DNA of 64,000 nucleotides from Siphonodentalium dalli. Taxonomy: Eukaryota > Mollusca > Scaphopoda > Gadilida > Siphonodentaliidae. Location of the stretch: contig CP136069.1 of the NCBI GenBank assembly GCA_032622095.1, forward strand, positions 154,803,043 to 154,867,042, in the 5' to 3' direction. Under the pieces are notes generated by a model that was given only the letters and a program-made list of their open reading frames with translations, had not been told where the DNA came from and searched no databases. The position numbers were made by a program, and so were the translations under genes. Below, one piece after another: positions 12,401 through 22,334 of the stretch (positions are counted from its first letter, which is position 1; each line of letters opens with the position of its first letter).

Positions 12401-15400
12401 TGTCATTGTTTGACAAGTAAACCCAGTAAATGGAATTGGATAGTATATATCTCTGTGTTTAGACCACTTATCGCATTTCAGAGTGTTTTGAGTCGGAAAA
12501 ATTGTGTATTTACTTCGCGAAGCGGGCGTGACGAAAAATTGGGCTAAATTTCGACAGCGAGGTCACCAGAGGTCAAATGACGGGTCGTTCTACTATGGGT
12601 ATAAACTTTTAACACATAAAGTGCCATTTACACAACAGTAGAAATTTATACCAATAGTAGGAATCGTTATACCCACAGTAGGGTATAAAGATGAAATTTA
12701 CAAAACAGGTGTTATACACACAGTAGCATAGCCAATTATGGTATACAAAGATATATTCTATTCTATTCTACGTCTGATGGCACAGAAGTCAGAAATCGAG
12801 TAAATTGTTCTGTACATGTTACAGTTAACTTATATTATAATGATATCCACGTACATTTCTTTGACCACAATGCTTTAAGGCAAGCATTATATTTACCAAT
12901 TGATATAATTAGCAGCGTAACCATGTCCGACGTGTTTTGGCCGAAGACCATACACTACATGTAAATCAAAAGTTTACTTAAAATTAACTAACCAATATAT
13001 AGTTAACTTTTAACCCAACTATCGTGTTGCCCACCACTGACTAAACAAAGGTCAGCAAATTATCTGATAATCCAACTACTAGTCGGTTCCGACTAAACTT
13101 TAGTTACCAATGCCTAAACTCAAAATTACCCAAATTTGGGTTATTATGGTAACCCAATTTGCCACAATTGTTAACCGACAAAAACATAGGTAAAAGTAAA
13201 TAAATTAATTGAGTTTGTCAACATGAATTGCAATGCACATTAAATACTCACATGGATTGACGAAGTACGCGGTGATGACGTATCTGTTGCCTTCCACATT
13301 ATAGGCTGCATGGTGGCTCTCGTGAATAACTACGTTCGCAGTGCTTTGGTCAAACTGTAACGTATTCACGGAAAAGACTTGATAAATTTGTAATTGCTGC
13401 ACCGTTGACACTATACATCGAGAAGTGCTCCATTCAATAATATATATATCTTTATTCCTCCATATAATGAAGAGCATATATATAAACATTATAAATAAAT
13501 TGAGAACACAAATATATCCTGCATGCAGGAATTTGGCTATACAATATACAGGGTTATATAATTTGACTGACAAAGACAAATACGAACATATTTGAGGGCA
13601 TATAAGTATGCATACCCTCACGAGAACCGGCACGATCACACATCCGCACACTCACATACACGCCCACCCTCACTCACATACACACATATACATACACACA
13701 TACATATACATACACATGTATATACTCATATATACAATATACATATATATACGAAAATATACATGTATACACATATAAATGCGCGCGAGAGCGCAAGTGC
13801 ACGTACACAGCCGCGCCAGAACTCGTGAATATATGCATGATTATATACGTATATATAAATGTTCATTTACATATATATGCTTATATTCATATACATATAT
13901 TCACGTAGACATACACACACCAACACACACATATATGAATACATATGTAACGATCAGGTACCTATATATGCACGTTTATATGAGCATGTATATCTGATTA
14001 AGTATACACCAAGGCATATATGGAACATGGCTGTATGATGAAATAAAGGGTATGGAATAATTCGCATTGAGCTGAAGCGGGACATTTTATGCTGTGTTAA
14101 AGAAAGGTTATGCTTTGTTAAGACGGTTATCTGAAGTGCAAGCGAGATAACTCCAAAGTTTGGATAATTGCGAAAGTTATATGGCATGAATATACATATA
14201 TATATACACACATGCATATGTATATATACACCTATACACATGTATATATATATATATTCTTACGCCTACATATGTATACACACATACAATTACACATGGG
14301 TATGGCTTGTGTGATCATGCATCCGGGAGAATACACATGGGTATGGTTTGTGTGATCATGCATCCGGGAGAATACTGAGATTCATGGATGTCCGTTGAAG
14401 TGAGCTTAGTGAGGCTATGTAGAGTGTATAGTACGTAAACTGTAAACAGTGTATACATGTAGGAAATATGGGTAATTTTAAATATATACATATTTGGCGG
14501 AAGGATGCATGGTACTGAATTGGCCAATGCTGCATGTGACAGAGATAATTTACCAAATAACAGTAAATGAATTAATAGAAAATTAACGCTATTCTACTCC
14601 GAAAGAGCGCTGATCACTTTAGTTAACCATTATCAAAATGAAACCGTTTCCACATAAATGCAGATGTCCTAACGAGCAAGCGGGACAGATTAGAGTGGTT
14701 ATCTGAGAGTAGAGCGAGATCTCTAGGTGGCGATCCCAGAAGGGCAGACATTAGCTGCAAACGGGGTATTTGGTCTATGTAGAGGAAACAGTCAATGCCA
14801 TAATTGTCAATGATGTGGTACCACATGTCATTCCGAATATGTAGCAATGACGGGCAATCTAACAAGATATGTTGTACTACACATGAGTAGGTCGCTAAAC
14901 AATGTTTGCATGTATCATTCTGTCCGAAAGCTGTATGGGCGATTATGCGACCGATCAAGAGGAATACAAATTTTTCCTCCGGAAATTGTGAGCATAGTTT
15001 CCATATACCGATCGTCCGTAGCGTGGGATGAATCATGAATGGTACGGAATGCTGTTAAAGAGGAGTCGCCGGAGATACGATTATACCAGTCAAGTTCAGC
15101 TAACTCCTTTACAGCTGTCCTTACCAAGCGTTTCCACACCACGGGCGATGGAAATTCATTGGAATTAGCATATTCAATAAGGTGATGTTCCATATTATAT
15201 TTGCATAGAATGCGCCATATGTCATGTATAAAAGATGTTTCATCCGTTGACAGACCAGATATGAAATCATACAAACGTCGTAGGAATAACTGTTTTGATG
15301 CTTTCTCGTGATTTGGCCCACAGAAAGCGCCAAGCATTGAGAGTTTCCGACGATCGATCCACGATGCTAGCGAGGAACAGCCTAGACAGCCTTGTGCAAT

Positions 15401-18400
15401 AACTGTTCGGGTCCTCGTCGGAAAACCTTGCATATGCTTGATGCAAACTCTGTGGGCCTTCTCAAGCTTATCTATTTGTGTTGTGTTTAGGTTCCAGAGA
15501 AGTTCACTGCCATACAACCCTGAAGGGATGACTATTGTTCTGTAAAGTTTGTATGAACTTTGAGGAGAGATACCACCAGGGTATAGGCCAACATCGGAGA
15601 GGCCGAAATATGCCCCCCTTAATTTTGTGCATATAGCATCGACAAATTTGTTATTGAAATAGGATTTGGAAAGCAGAATTCCCAGGTGAGTATAGAAGTC
15701 AACTTCTCCGAGAAAGGATGATCCAAATGCCCATGATCTTGCACATTTATCGGCTTCTTGTTTTGATTCATTTAAAACCATTATGACGGTTTTCGATGAA
15801 TTATAACTGAAGCGCCATGTATTACTGTATTCAATGCATAATTCATATAAGCCAATAAGACCTGGGCGGGATAGAGAGAGAAGCATCATATCATCGGCTT
15901 GGGTGGGAGATGAACAATTCAGTGAGTGGATACGAAGGCCCAATTTTGATTTTTTCAATAGCTTACATCGATCACAACGCGGAAGTAAACCCCATGATAG
16001 TTCTGGGAACCACACAGAAATTTTTCCGTATTGTGTATTTGTCAAACAAGGAGAGGAAGGATTTCAGTTTCAATCGGAGTCAATTAGAGTGTGATATCAG
16101 TATGTGTTAATACCTGTGACAATTCAATTTGTGTCCAGTTATTTATAGTGAAATATATTGTTATGGTAAAAATATCAAACATGACATGAATTTGAGTTTA
16201 TTCTTAGAACCCCTGTCACACTCAGGCCGGCGCTTGCATTGCGCTGTAAAGGTACCAAAATATGAGTAACACACAGGAGGAGCGCGGAAAACTGTCCAAA
16301 ATTGTCAAACAAAGTATTGCGTTCATACTTTGTCAAGTCTCACGCTCTCTGGTCATTGGTGCGCTCAAGTCGCTGTTATTGTGTTGCTAGTACGTTCTAA
16401 ATAAGTTTGCAAAACGTTCTCTGTGTGGGCGCGGAGAGTATAAATAGCGTCTCCTGCGTTCTCCAGTCATAGTCAGTGTTTAGGTTGTGGGGAATATACC
16501 CAACAATCCGCAATAGATTAACTGTCCGATTAAACCACTGCCACACTCCGCTGCGATCAGGCCGGCGCTTGCATTGCGCTGACAAATTATCAAAGCGCCA
16601 AGCAAAGCGCACTAAGGTATCCAAGAACCTATTGGTTACGCAGTTGACACTGGCTAGGACGGGAGAGGGTCCCCGTGATCGCCCCTGAGCGCCAGAGCAC
16701 CGCGCTTGTTTTGTGCATGCACAAAACAAGCGGAGAGTTTCGGCGTTATGACCAGGCGCAGTACCGTCGCCACGACAGTGCAAAGCGAACGACATGAGCG
16801 CCCCGTTGACTTAGCGAGGACCGATACAAGCTACTCGTGGTCGCAGCAAGAATTCCTCTGCAACTGCAGTAAGCTTATACTACGCCTTCGTCCGAACGCC
16901 GAGACTCTGCGCTTGTTTTGTGCATGCACAAAACAAGCGCGGCGCTCTGACAGCGCAAAGCTAGCAACATGAGCGTACCGTTGACGTAGCAAGGACGGAT
17001 ACACGCTACTCGTGGTCGCAGCAAGAATTCCTCTGCAACTGCAGTAAGCTTACTACGCCTTGGTCAGAACGCAGAGCCTCTGCGCTTGTTTTGTGCATGC
17101 ACAAATCAAGCGCGGCGCTCTGGCGCCAATGGCGCGAACATGGGGACCTTGGCCCGTCGTAGCCAGTGTCCACTGCGTCACCAATCGGTTCTTGGATACC
17201 TTAGGTCGTTTAGGTGGGCGTTTTAATACTTTTGCAGCGCAACGCAAGCGCCGGCCTGAGTGTGACAGGGGCTTTATGTACAGTTCAAAATAAACAAAAC
17301 ACTGAAATATTAGGTTCCAATTTCCCTATGCATTTCTATGGAGGAAAAGAAGGGATATGTTGATTTGTATCTACTGTTAAGGTCAATAGATAAAAGCGTT
17401 ACCCCGTGTCTGTTCACGTAGTACGGGTTTATACCTATACCCTCAGCCAGCCGTATCACATTCGGCCTTTGGCATCATGTGATGCGGCTGGCTTTGGGTA
17501 AGTAAAAACCCGTACTACGTGAACAGACACGGGGTAACTAATAATATCGTAATCCGGAAGTTACAATCCACCAGCAATCCCCCAATAGTTACGCATCATC
17601 TGAACGTGAAAGTCTGACCTAAAAATTTGGGTATGGAATAAATTACGATGTCAAAACTTTACAGTTATGTGTTATCATACATGTGACTGCTTATATCTGC
17701 TGCGAACGGAATGCCAATAGATTAATTCGTTACCCCGTGATTTCATTTCGATTTTGAATCTATTTATTTTTTCCACCTCGAGTTGTTGTCGGCCTAGCAA
17801 ACAATCCACCGGAAATACATGTATTTACGAGCATGCACTGATGTCGTAACGAGAGAGCGGGAGGTCACGCAAGGTTACGGTTCGCGGTGGCTTTGATGAT
17901 AGGAATTTATTTTCAGAATAAATTAGGACGAAAATTGACGCTATGTTGTGATAGTTGGCACACAGATACATTGGTATATACTTATTTCCGAATCAGTAAT
18001 CATGTTTTATTCATGAAAATCGACAAGTTATAATATCATTTCGATCACGTGGGTTTACGTGTGTGATGGCACGTGCTCTGAGATTCCATTGCGGGCCAGG
18101 CATCACGATATATGGAATTCGAACCGGAGAAAATAAACATATTTAAAAAATCGAAATCTAACTGTTTGAGCTTTGAAGGGTGGGTTCCTTGAATTCAGAT
18201 ATATTTCACATCTGAAGTCGAATGAGCAGTAATTTATGGGTGTTTAATCGGAAAAAAACATCTTAAATCCATTATGCAGCTAACAGTATTTTAAAGATAC
18301 TCAATCCGATCAGAAGGTTCCCATACCATCAAGATACAACAACAACAACATTTCCTCAAATACTCTTTAGTTATCAGAATCGATGTGTTGCAACAAAATG

Positions 18401-21400
18401 ATGCTAACCACTGTCAACTATGGTATATAATTTCCCAAAACTTGTTATTTATCAACATTTTGTTCGACAAAATATGGCCGAATTATCACTAAAGTATTAC
18501 GAAATTTGACCGTATTACCACTTAATTTTAGAGTTATCCATCTTCATCCGCTATTTTGTCCGAGACCTCCGTATGACAACGTGTTTCTGCGCCACATATT
18601 ATTACACATCTCGAGAAATAACAAACTTTAAAAATCGATATCTGATCACTTTGAGCTTTGATGGGTGGGTTCCTCGACTCGAATCAAATATGTTTAACCC
18701 CGAAGCCAGAGAAATAGTAATTTAGGAGCGTCTGATCGGATTGAGTACCTTTAAATATCGAAAACTGCATCATATATTACCATTATACATTATATCAATT
18801 CCTTGTGTATTCCCTCGTTCAATTTATATTATGTATATTATATATTTGGTGGATAAATAAACTATGCTTAAACCAAATATCGAAAACTGCAGCTATATTA
18901 TACTCACGGCAGTTTGAATACCAGCTATAAATCCGTTGACGTCAAACAGAAGAGCCACGGCGTAGTCTCCGTTTTTTGTGTATCGCTTTCCAAGAAAGAG
19001 AGGATTCTCTGTCAATATAAATAGTGAGAAGCTTTTGTTATGTCTGCATATATTGACATATAGAGGATCTACAACGAGTCCCCAGTTTATAGCGGAATTT
19101 ACAAAACGAGTCCAGTAAATTAGGTCTGGACCGAGCCTTTGGCGAGGTCCAGACCTAATTTACTGGACAAGTTTTGTAATTTCCGCTATAAACTGGGAAC
19201 GAGTTGTAGATTCTATTTATTACATGATCCAAAACATCGACAAAACATACTTAAATCAACAAATGGAACGAGAAACTAACATCGGCTTCTATAAGACATG
19301 CGATGACGTTTCACGTAACTATTCGTTGTTTGCCCGCGTAAAGAAATAGTCCCAGATAAATAAAGACTATTTGCCGCTTTTAATGGCGTATATTTAATAA
19401 CATAACTTTTCAAATTCTTCAGTCATGATAGTTTGTTGGAAAAATATTGGAAGTCATAGTATTTTTGAGACGTAGCGTACGGAATGTTAAAAGACGGTAA
19501 ACCGGATGTCAAAGGTCGCCTGGCACTATTTCCTGTTATTAAACGAACGTTTAATATCACAATTTATAGAATGGGTTTATTGAATGGAATAATGGTAGGA
19601 TCGTGTAATAAATATCAGTTTACCACCGAAAGCCCAAATAAAGACCATTCAGGAGAACTTGTATCGATCCGCTCTCTGCCAAACCGCCCAAAAGACGAAG
19701 GTGACTTGTGTTACATCTACGTCCCTAATCCTGCATGTTTTATTTGGGTCAAACAAAGGGTGTCTAATTGTTGTCTCCAAAAACGAAATACCCCGAAAAC
19801 CTTTCCCCGATTCAAAATGGCCGTCGCCCAGAAATTCCCGATTGTCCAATGTCGCGATCATGCGGTCTAGGCTGGCCACCAACAAACATTTTCGAGATAC
19901 CCTACACAAAACCCTCAACCGATCCAACTTGAAATTGTACGCCGTCCAGAGAAGCACGATCGATCCGTTCCCTACATTTACAGGTATGTGCCTCTACGAT
20001 AATGCAACATACTGATCGATGCTGACACAGGTGCAAGCCCAGAAACACGAATCATGCAGACTATCCTCCCTGTTCAAGCCTGTAATTTGCAGAATGAGGT
20101 CCCCAGAGGGTGAATTTAGTGCTGCTGTCCCGCCCAGCTATATAGTCTTAAATTAACATTGTTTTCAGTTACTTTTTCCCTTCCAGGAAGTTTCTATATC
20201 CCATAATTTGCAGAAGACAAAATGCATAATCGATACATGGACTGAAATGGTCATCAGTTAGAGAATTTTCCAACCTGAGGGGAGTATGAGGTTTGAAATT
20301 CCAACACTATAGGAAAGCTTCAGGTGAGGCCAGTCTAGATGCTAGGATTTGGGATTTGTATAGTTTTCAAAATTTTCTCACACCGGGCCGAACAACCATG
20401 GCCAGCCCGGTGTGTCCTGGTCTCTTGCCCGTAGCCGTGTGCATTTGTCTGGAGTTAGACCACTAGATGTTAGGATTTATGCAATTTTTCAGGTTAATAG
20501 TTACAATATCTGAATGTATGAGCTCATACCGGGAATATAGAACCAACCAACTTCAACTGGGGAACTTCAATCTGATCCTAGGTCTCCCATATAGCAGTTA
20601 ATGCCTACTCAGAATGACGTTCCCAGAGGGTGAATTTGGTGGCGCTAGCCCGCTGTGTGGTTTAGCGTCACTAAACTCACCCTCTGGTGACCTCATTCTG
20701 CAAATGACAGACACACTATTTGCAGGCTTTTCCGTGTTCATAAGCCATAACTATAAATCCGGCTGAAGAGCCCAATTGGTTACTCTCACATATAACAGTG
20801 ATGAAGGGTACTCGGGTTATGAGACTTTTGAGAATATGCGCTGAAGGGTACACATGGTTTGAGACTTTTGAGAATATGCGCTGAAGGGAACACATGGTTT
20901 GCTATCGGCGCTAATCGATGTAGTTACGCCAACTGTGTAATACCGCATGGACGTCTACATGGCTGCCATCAGAACTTTATTTTCATTTCGTTATATTTTT
21001 CATTGGAATGTAAACAATTCTTCAAACAAATAATCGCCGCAGACGCAAAAACTAAACAACATAATTTCGAACGAGATTTAAAAGCATGTGAACCCTTCAG
21101 CACATTTACCAAACCTGTGAACCCTCCAGCACTTCCTCTTAGGTGAAAGTGACCCCTTGAGCACAAATCCGTGCTTATCCAGAATCCAGATTAGAACCAA
21201 CTGTGTCATTGCAGGATGGTTTATGGCGGACTAGGATGCCATTCAGCTTACCGAACACATGGGATTTCGGCTAATTTAGACTTTTAGACCTTACCTATAT
21301 ATATCCATATATAGCAGGCTAATTTATACATACCTGTGCAATCAGAAAACTTGACCCATCCCTGTTTCTGTGCATCTGTTTCGGTCCTCGGCAGTGCAGC

Positions 21401-22220
21401 GAAATTCCCAAATGTCACTACAGAATAATAAATTGAAAGAATTAATACGACTGTTCCAGGACAGACTTGCGCTTATGTACCATAAGCGCACGTCTGTCAT
21501 GCGTGTCAGTTTCTCTGGTAGGATTACTGCTAGATGTCCCTGGCAAAAAAAAAATATATATCAATATAAATTGAGCACAAATCCGTGCTTATCCAGAAGC
21601 AAGATTACGAAAAGACCAGCACATAAACAGTTATATGGTACAAGCACAATAAACATCCCTTCTTTCAGATTCCAATCAGGATTTAGAAAACATAATCACT
21701 CGACTGCATTTTGTGTCTTGTTTATCTAACTCACTTAATCTGAATTCATATTGATGCAGGAAACTATATATTGCTGTATAATTATGTTATAGACTTGCAC
21801 AAAGGCATCCAGCCTGTTCTCTTCAAACTAAGCTCATATATTGAACTTATTTAAAAAACACAAATAAGCCCATATCGGCATTACTTGAATCTGAATTACG
21901 CTCCATTGGAACCTAAATCTACTTACCAGATGTATGCTCTAGATAATGTGTTTCCACTATGGCCCCCAGCACCATAACACGGAATGATGGGTATAAGTCC
22001 ACTATATATTGGCTTATTTCAGGATCCAATATTTCCAATATGAACCTATGTGAATATTTAGGTCCAATTTGAACCTATTTGCACGAGGATATGTTGAGAA
22101 AATTATGATATCCTAGCAATTTGTAATTCAGATTCAAATAATGCCGAAATGGGCATGCAGCTTAGATCTGTCTACAGTTCACTAACTATGACTTACCGTG
22201 CAGACCGTTCCAAGTCGGCG
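6380..22220 (-). CDS. Unnamed secreted-type protein gene, copy A (partial 5', frame-damaged)
   Basis: Gene-level span of eight in-phase exons read on the minus strand: 22197-22220, 21927-21956, 21334-21417, 18908-19008, 13252-13410, 10806-10967, 8506-8666 and 6380-6478. Motifs in order are GWVKFSDCT, ALLFDVNGF, YVITAYFV, TTGRTSLNET, GKCFPAMG, NHYWWN, DCRWFFPAF, LNAFGFAFP and a DNC C-terminus. I do not recognise a named family. The eight cysteines of the ancestral frame and the sequons (NET, NGT, NIT) suggest an extracellular fold, which is inference. Relative to copy B, a 7-bp deletion in the fifth exon causes a premature TGA. An AG 14 nt inside the exon would restore the frame at the cost of two cysteines. 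The copy may therefore be a pseudogene. The start codon exon is missing from the model. Confidence 0.65.
6648..7348. mobile_element. Insertion with CTATAAGGTCGTA-type inverted ends
   Basis: It interrupts a repeat that is continuous in unit B near 42466. The inner ends read AACTATAAGGTCGTAACTCC and GAGTTACGACCTTATAATAC, which are inverted to each other. Variants of the TAAGGTCGTATCTCC motif also occur inside (about 6810, 6900 and 7110). There is no coding capacity. It is a non-autonomous element inserted after the duplication. Confidence 0.65.
7777..8121. mobile_element. Long-TIR MITE, family 1
   Basis: Inverted arms of about 130 bp. The left begins AAAGGTACTCAATCCGATCA and the right is its reverse complement ending GATTGAGTACCTTT. 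The arms share the GGCTTCGGGGGTAA and GAGTCGAGGAACCCAC segments. It lies in an intron. The equivalent copy in unit B is at 43693-44093, so this insertion predates the duplication. Confidence 0.8.
8506..8666 (-). CDS. Copy A exon with NHYWWN motif
   Basis: 161 nt, entering in phase 1 (acceptor TTCTATTCAG) and leaving in phase 0 (donor GTAAGA). The first two bases, GT, complete a glycine codon with the G of the preceding exon. The 53 following codons are open and include NHYWWNITEN, DCRWFFPAF and LNAFGFAFP. Aromatic-rich and strongly conserved with copy B (44483-44643). Confidence 0.85.
9430..9600. repeat. Palindrome in intron, unit A only
   Basis: Arms from CAGGAGACGTACTATTTTTC to its near reverse complement (about 9506-9599), around a GCGTGGAAACGAGTACTGTGC centre. 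The segment is absent at the matching place in unit B (about 45213), so it is either an A insertion or a B deletion. Confidence 0.55.
10310..10720. mobile_element. MITE family 2 copies (GCAGAATGAGGT ends)
   Basis: Two neighbouring inverted structures (about 10310-10400 and 10590-10720). They have the GCTAGCCCGATGTGCGGGATAGC-type centre, flanked by inverted GAATTT/AAATTC and GCAGAATGAGGT/ACCTCATTCTGC arms. The unit B equivalents lie at about 46530-46640 and 47395-47520. Confidence 0.6.
10806..10967 (-). CDS. Copy A exon with TTGRTSLNET and GKCFPAM motifs
   Basis: 162 nt, phase 1 to phase 1. The acceptor is ATTATTTCAG and the donor GTAAGT. There are 53 complete codons. The entering bases CC complete a serine with the T of the previous exon. 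It contains two cysteines and two sequons (NET, NGT). The unit B counterpart is 47618-47779, with four amino-acid and four silent differences by hand count. Confidence 0.85.
11023..11260. repeat. Nested CAGTAATG element fragment and local tandem duplication
   Basis: Unit A has a fragment beginning TACAGTAATGC that resembles 23772-23912 and is absent from B at about 47830. It is followed by a local duplication of the sequence around CTGCAGATATGT and ATATCTTTAATTG. Confidence 0.5.
11846..12748. mobile_element. Palindrome-ended insertion, ~0.9 kb
   Basis: Absent from unit B, where the flanks join directly near 48440-48450. The left end holds a palindrome (about 11868-11985) whose arms include CACCACGAGTGG and GTGGTTTTAACCACGAG, around a GCCTTTGGCGA-like loop. 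The right part has repeated TACCCACAGTAGGGTATA-like motifs. No convincing coding frame was seen. Exact ends are approximate. Confidence 0.7.
13252..13410 (-). CDS. Copy A exon with YVITAYFV motif, frameshifted
   Basis: Acceptor TGTATAG, donor GTGAGT. The sequence matches the 166-nt exon of copy B but lacks seven bases (TCTGAAG) after ACAAATTTATCAAG. Read in the inherited phase, it ends at a TGA within 20 codons. Starting instead at the AG before CAATTAC (13252-13396, 145 nt), the frame is phase 0 and stays open to the donor with the correct exit phase. The conserved part reads VFSVNTLQFDQ, then ESHHAAYNVEG, then YVITAYFV. Confidence 0.75.
13600..14300. repeat. AT/AC microsatellite-rich tail with 44-bp doublet
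   Basis: Irregular runs of ATATAC, CACACA and ACATAT at about 13660-13990 and 14195-14260. Just beyond, at about 14297-14374, a segment beginning GGGTATGG and ending GGGAGAATAC is present twice in tandem. It probably belongs to the 3' region of the LINE. Confidence 0.6.
14623..15036 (-). pseudogene. LINE C-terminal fragment with Cys-His motif
   Basis: 137 codons open. It contains CKHC, then an H and a C in the spacing CxxC...HxxxxC (residues about 43-60), as in the zinc-binding segment near the C-terminus of many LINE proteins. It is shifted by one frame from the upstream reverse-transcriptase fragment, which it overlaps, so the original ORF is broken. Confidence 0.65.
14915..15960 (-). pseudogene. 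LINE reverse transcriptase fragment
   Basis: The frame is open to beyond 16045, but similarity begins about residue 29, where the element starts. Residues 49-57 read QADDMMLLS, corresponding to the catalytic Y/F-A-D-D motif of the polymerase. Downstream are a YSNTWRFSYNSSKT stretch and RTIVIPSGLYGSELL, typical of the thumb and connection part of LINE proteins. The N-terminal fingers, palm start and endonuclease are missing. It is an inactive remnant. Confidence 0.75.
16207..17273. mobile_element. 1.07 kb non-autonomous DNA transposon with TTA duplication
   Basis: Terminal inverted repeats: CCCCTGTCACACTCAGGCCG near the left end and its reverse complement before CAGGGGCT. The flanking TTA is present on both sides (16204-16206 and 17274-17276) and once in the empty site of unit B (about 49556-49566). 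Subterminal inverted segments around TATCCAAGAAC/GTTCTTGGATA make most of the element a loose palindrome. Three copies of a GCTTGTTTTGTGCATGCACA palindrome sit inside (about 16705, 16911 and 17092). The TTA target fits PIF/Harbinger-type elements. No transposase frame was seen. Confidence 0.8.
17398..17538. repeat. Palindrome shared with unit B
   Basis: Arms GTTACCCCGTGTCTGTTCAC and its inverse, with a second inverted level CAGCCAGCCGTATCAC/GTGATGCGGCTGGCT around a GGCCTTTGGC loop. It is present in both units (B: 49687-49829), so it predates the duplication. The arms have decayed more in B. Confidence 0.75.
18292..18755. mobile_element. Long-TIR MITE, family 1, larger copy
   Basis: Begins AAAGATACTCAATCCGATCA and ends GATCGGATTGAGTACCTTT. 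The right arm is typical and the left arm more diverged, with about 300 bp of interior. The orthologous copy in unit B is at 50587-51051. Confidence 0.7.
18908..19008 (-). CDS. Copy A exon with ALLFDVNGF motif
   Basis: 101 nt: two bases completing a glutamate codon, then 33 codons, leaving in phase 0 at GTGAGT. The acceptor is TATTGACAG. It contains NPLFLGKRY and ALLFDVNGFIAGIQ. Copy B (51082-51182) differs by one amino acid and two silent changes. Confidence 0.85.
19062..19615. mobile_element. Palindrome-ended element, ~555 bp
   Basis: Starts AGAGGATCTACAACGAG and ends GTAATAAATAT. The first 145 bp form a hairpin with ~65-bp arms (CAGTTTATAGCGGAA, GTCCAGACC) around a GCCTTTGGCGA loop. It is absent from unit B at this place (about 51223). 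A closely similar element sits elsewhere in B (46754-47309), where A has an empty site. This is therefore an active-looking family with a hairpin at one end only. Confidence 0.8.
20074..20735. mobile_element. MITE family 2 copy with nested insertion
   Basis: Outer ends AAGCCTGTAATTTGCAGAATG and CATTCTGCAAATGACAGACA...GCAGGCTT. The orthologous copy in B is 51677-52065. Unit A has about 310 bp extra at 20237-20545, containing an inverted ACACCGGGCC/GGCCCGGTGT pair, which looks like a later insertion. Confidence 0.6.
20800..20905. repeat. Short tandem duplication
   Basis: GAGACTTTTGAGAATATGCG and the following GCTGAAGGG block occur twice in A and once in B (about 52136-52180). Confidence 0.6.
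21334..21417 (-). CDS. Copy A exon with GWVKFSDCT motif
   Basis: 84 nt, phase 1 to phase 1. The acceptor is TTATTATTCTGTAG and the donor GTATGT. There are 27 full codons, including ALPRTETDA and GWVKFSDCT. Copy B has 21 additional in-frame nucleotides (seven codons after TFG). Confidence 0.8.
21927..21956 (-). CDS. Candidate 30-nt microexon, copy A
   Basis: Flanked by AG (CCATAG in A, CCACAG in B) and GTAAGT. Phase 1 to phase 1. It adds nine codons (ETHYLEHTS) plus a split codon. The internal sequence is identical in B except for the first base (60306-60335). Support comes from splice sites, phase and conservation only. Confidence 0.5.
22197..22220 (-). CDS. Candidate 24-nt microexon, copy A
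   Basis: Acceptor TATACCTTCCAG with a good pyrimidine tract, donor GTAAGT. Phase 1 to phase 1. It encodes PTWNGLH plus split codons. The B counterpart (60595-60618) differs by one silent and one His/Arg change. Confidence 0.55.
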
Positions 22221-22334
22221 CTGGAAGGTATAAAAATAAAATGAGTTTAGCACATAATGCCAGATAAATGACAATCATTCATGTATAAGTACGGACAATA
22301 AAACAGAAACACATTAAAGATGTCCCATCCTATC

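Larger units (their letters stand above)
13440..15958 (-). mobile_element. 5'-truncated LINE retrotransposon
   Basis: Unit A has 2.5 kb here. At the matching place in B (about 49092-49313) there is only a short unrelated segment. The minus-strand sequence contains reverse-transcriptase-like and Cys-His coding remnants, then a long non-coding, microsatellite-rich tail. The 5' junction near 15958 cuts into the reverse transcriptase domain, as expected for truncated target-primed insertion. The family was not determined; it looks like an I/Jockey/CR1-type non-LTR element. Confidence 0.75.

Noticed and set aside
13592-13997. Plus-strand frames rich in His, Thr and Tyr
   Set aside because: They are translations of ACACAT/ATATAC microsatellite sequence.
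19609-20015. Overlapping frames of 100-130 codons conserved near 51225-51690
   Set aside because: The DNA is shared between units A and B, but frames are broken by indels in B on both strands, so coding is not supported.
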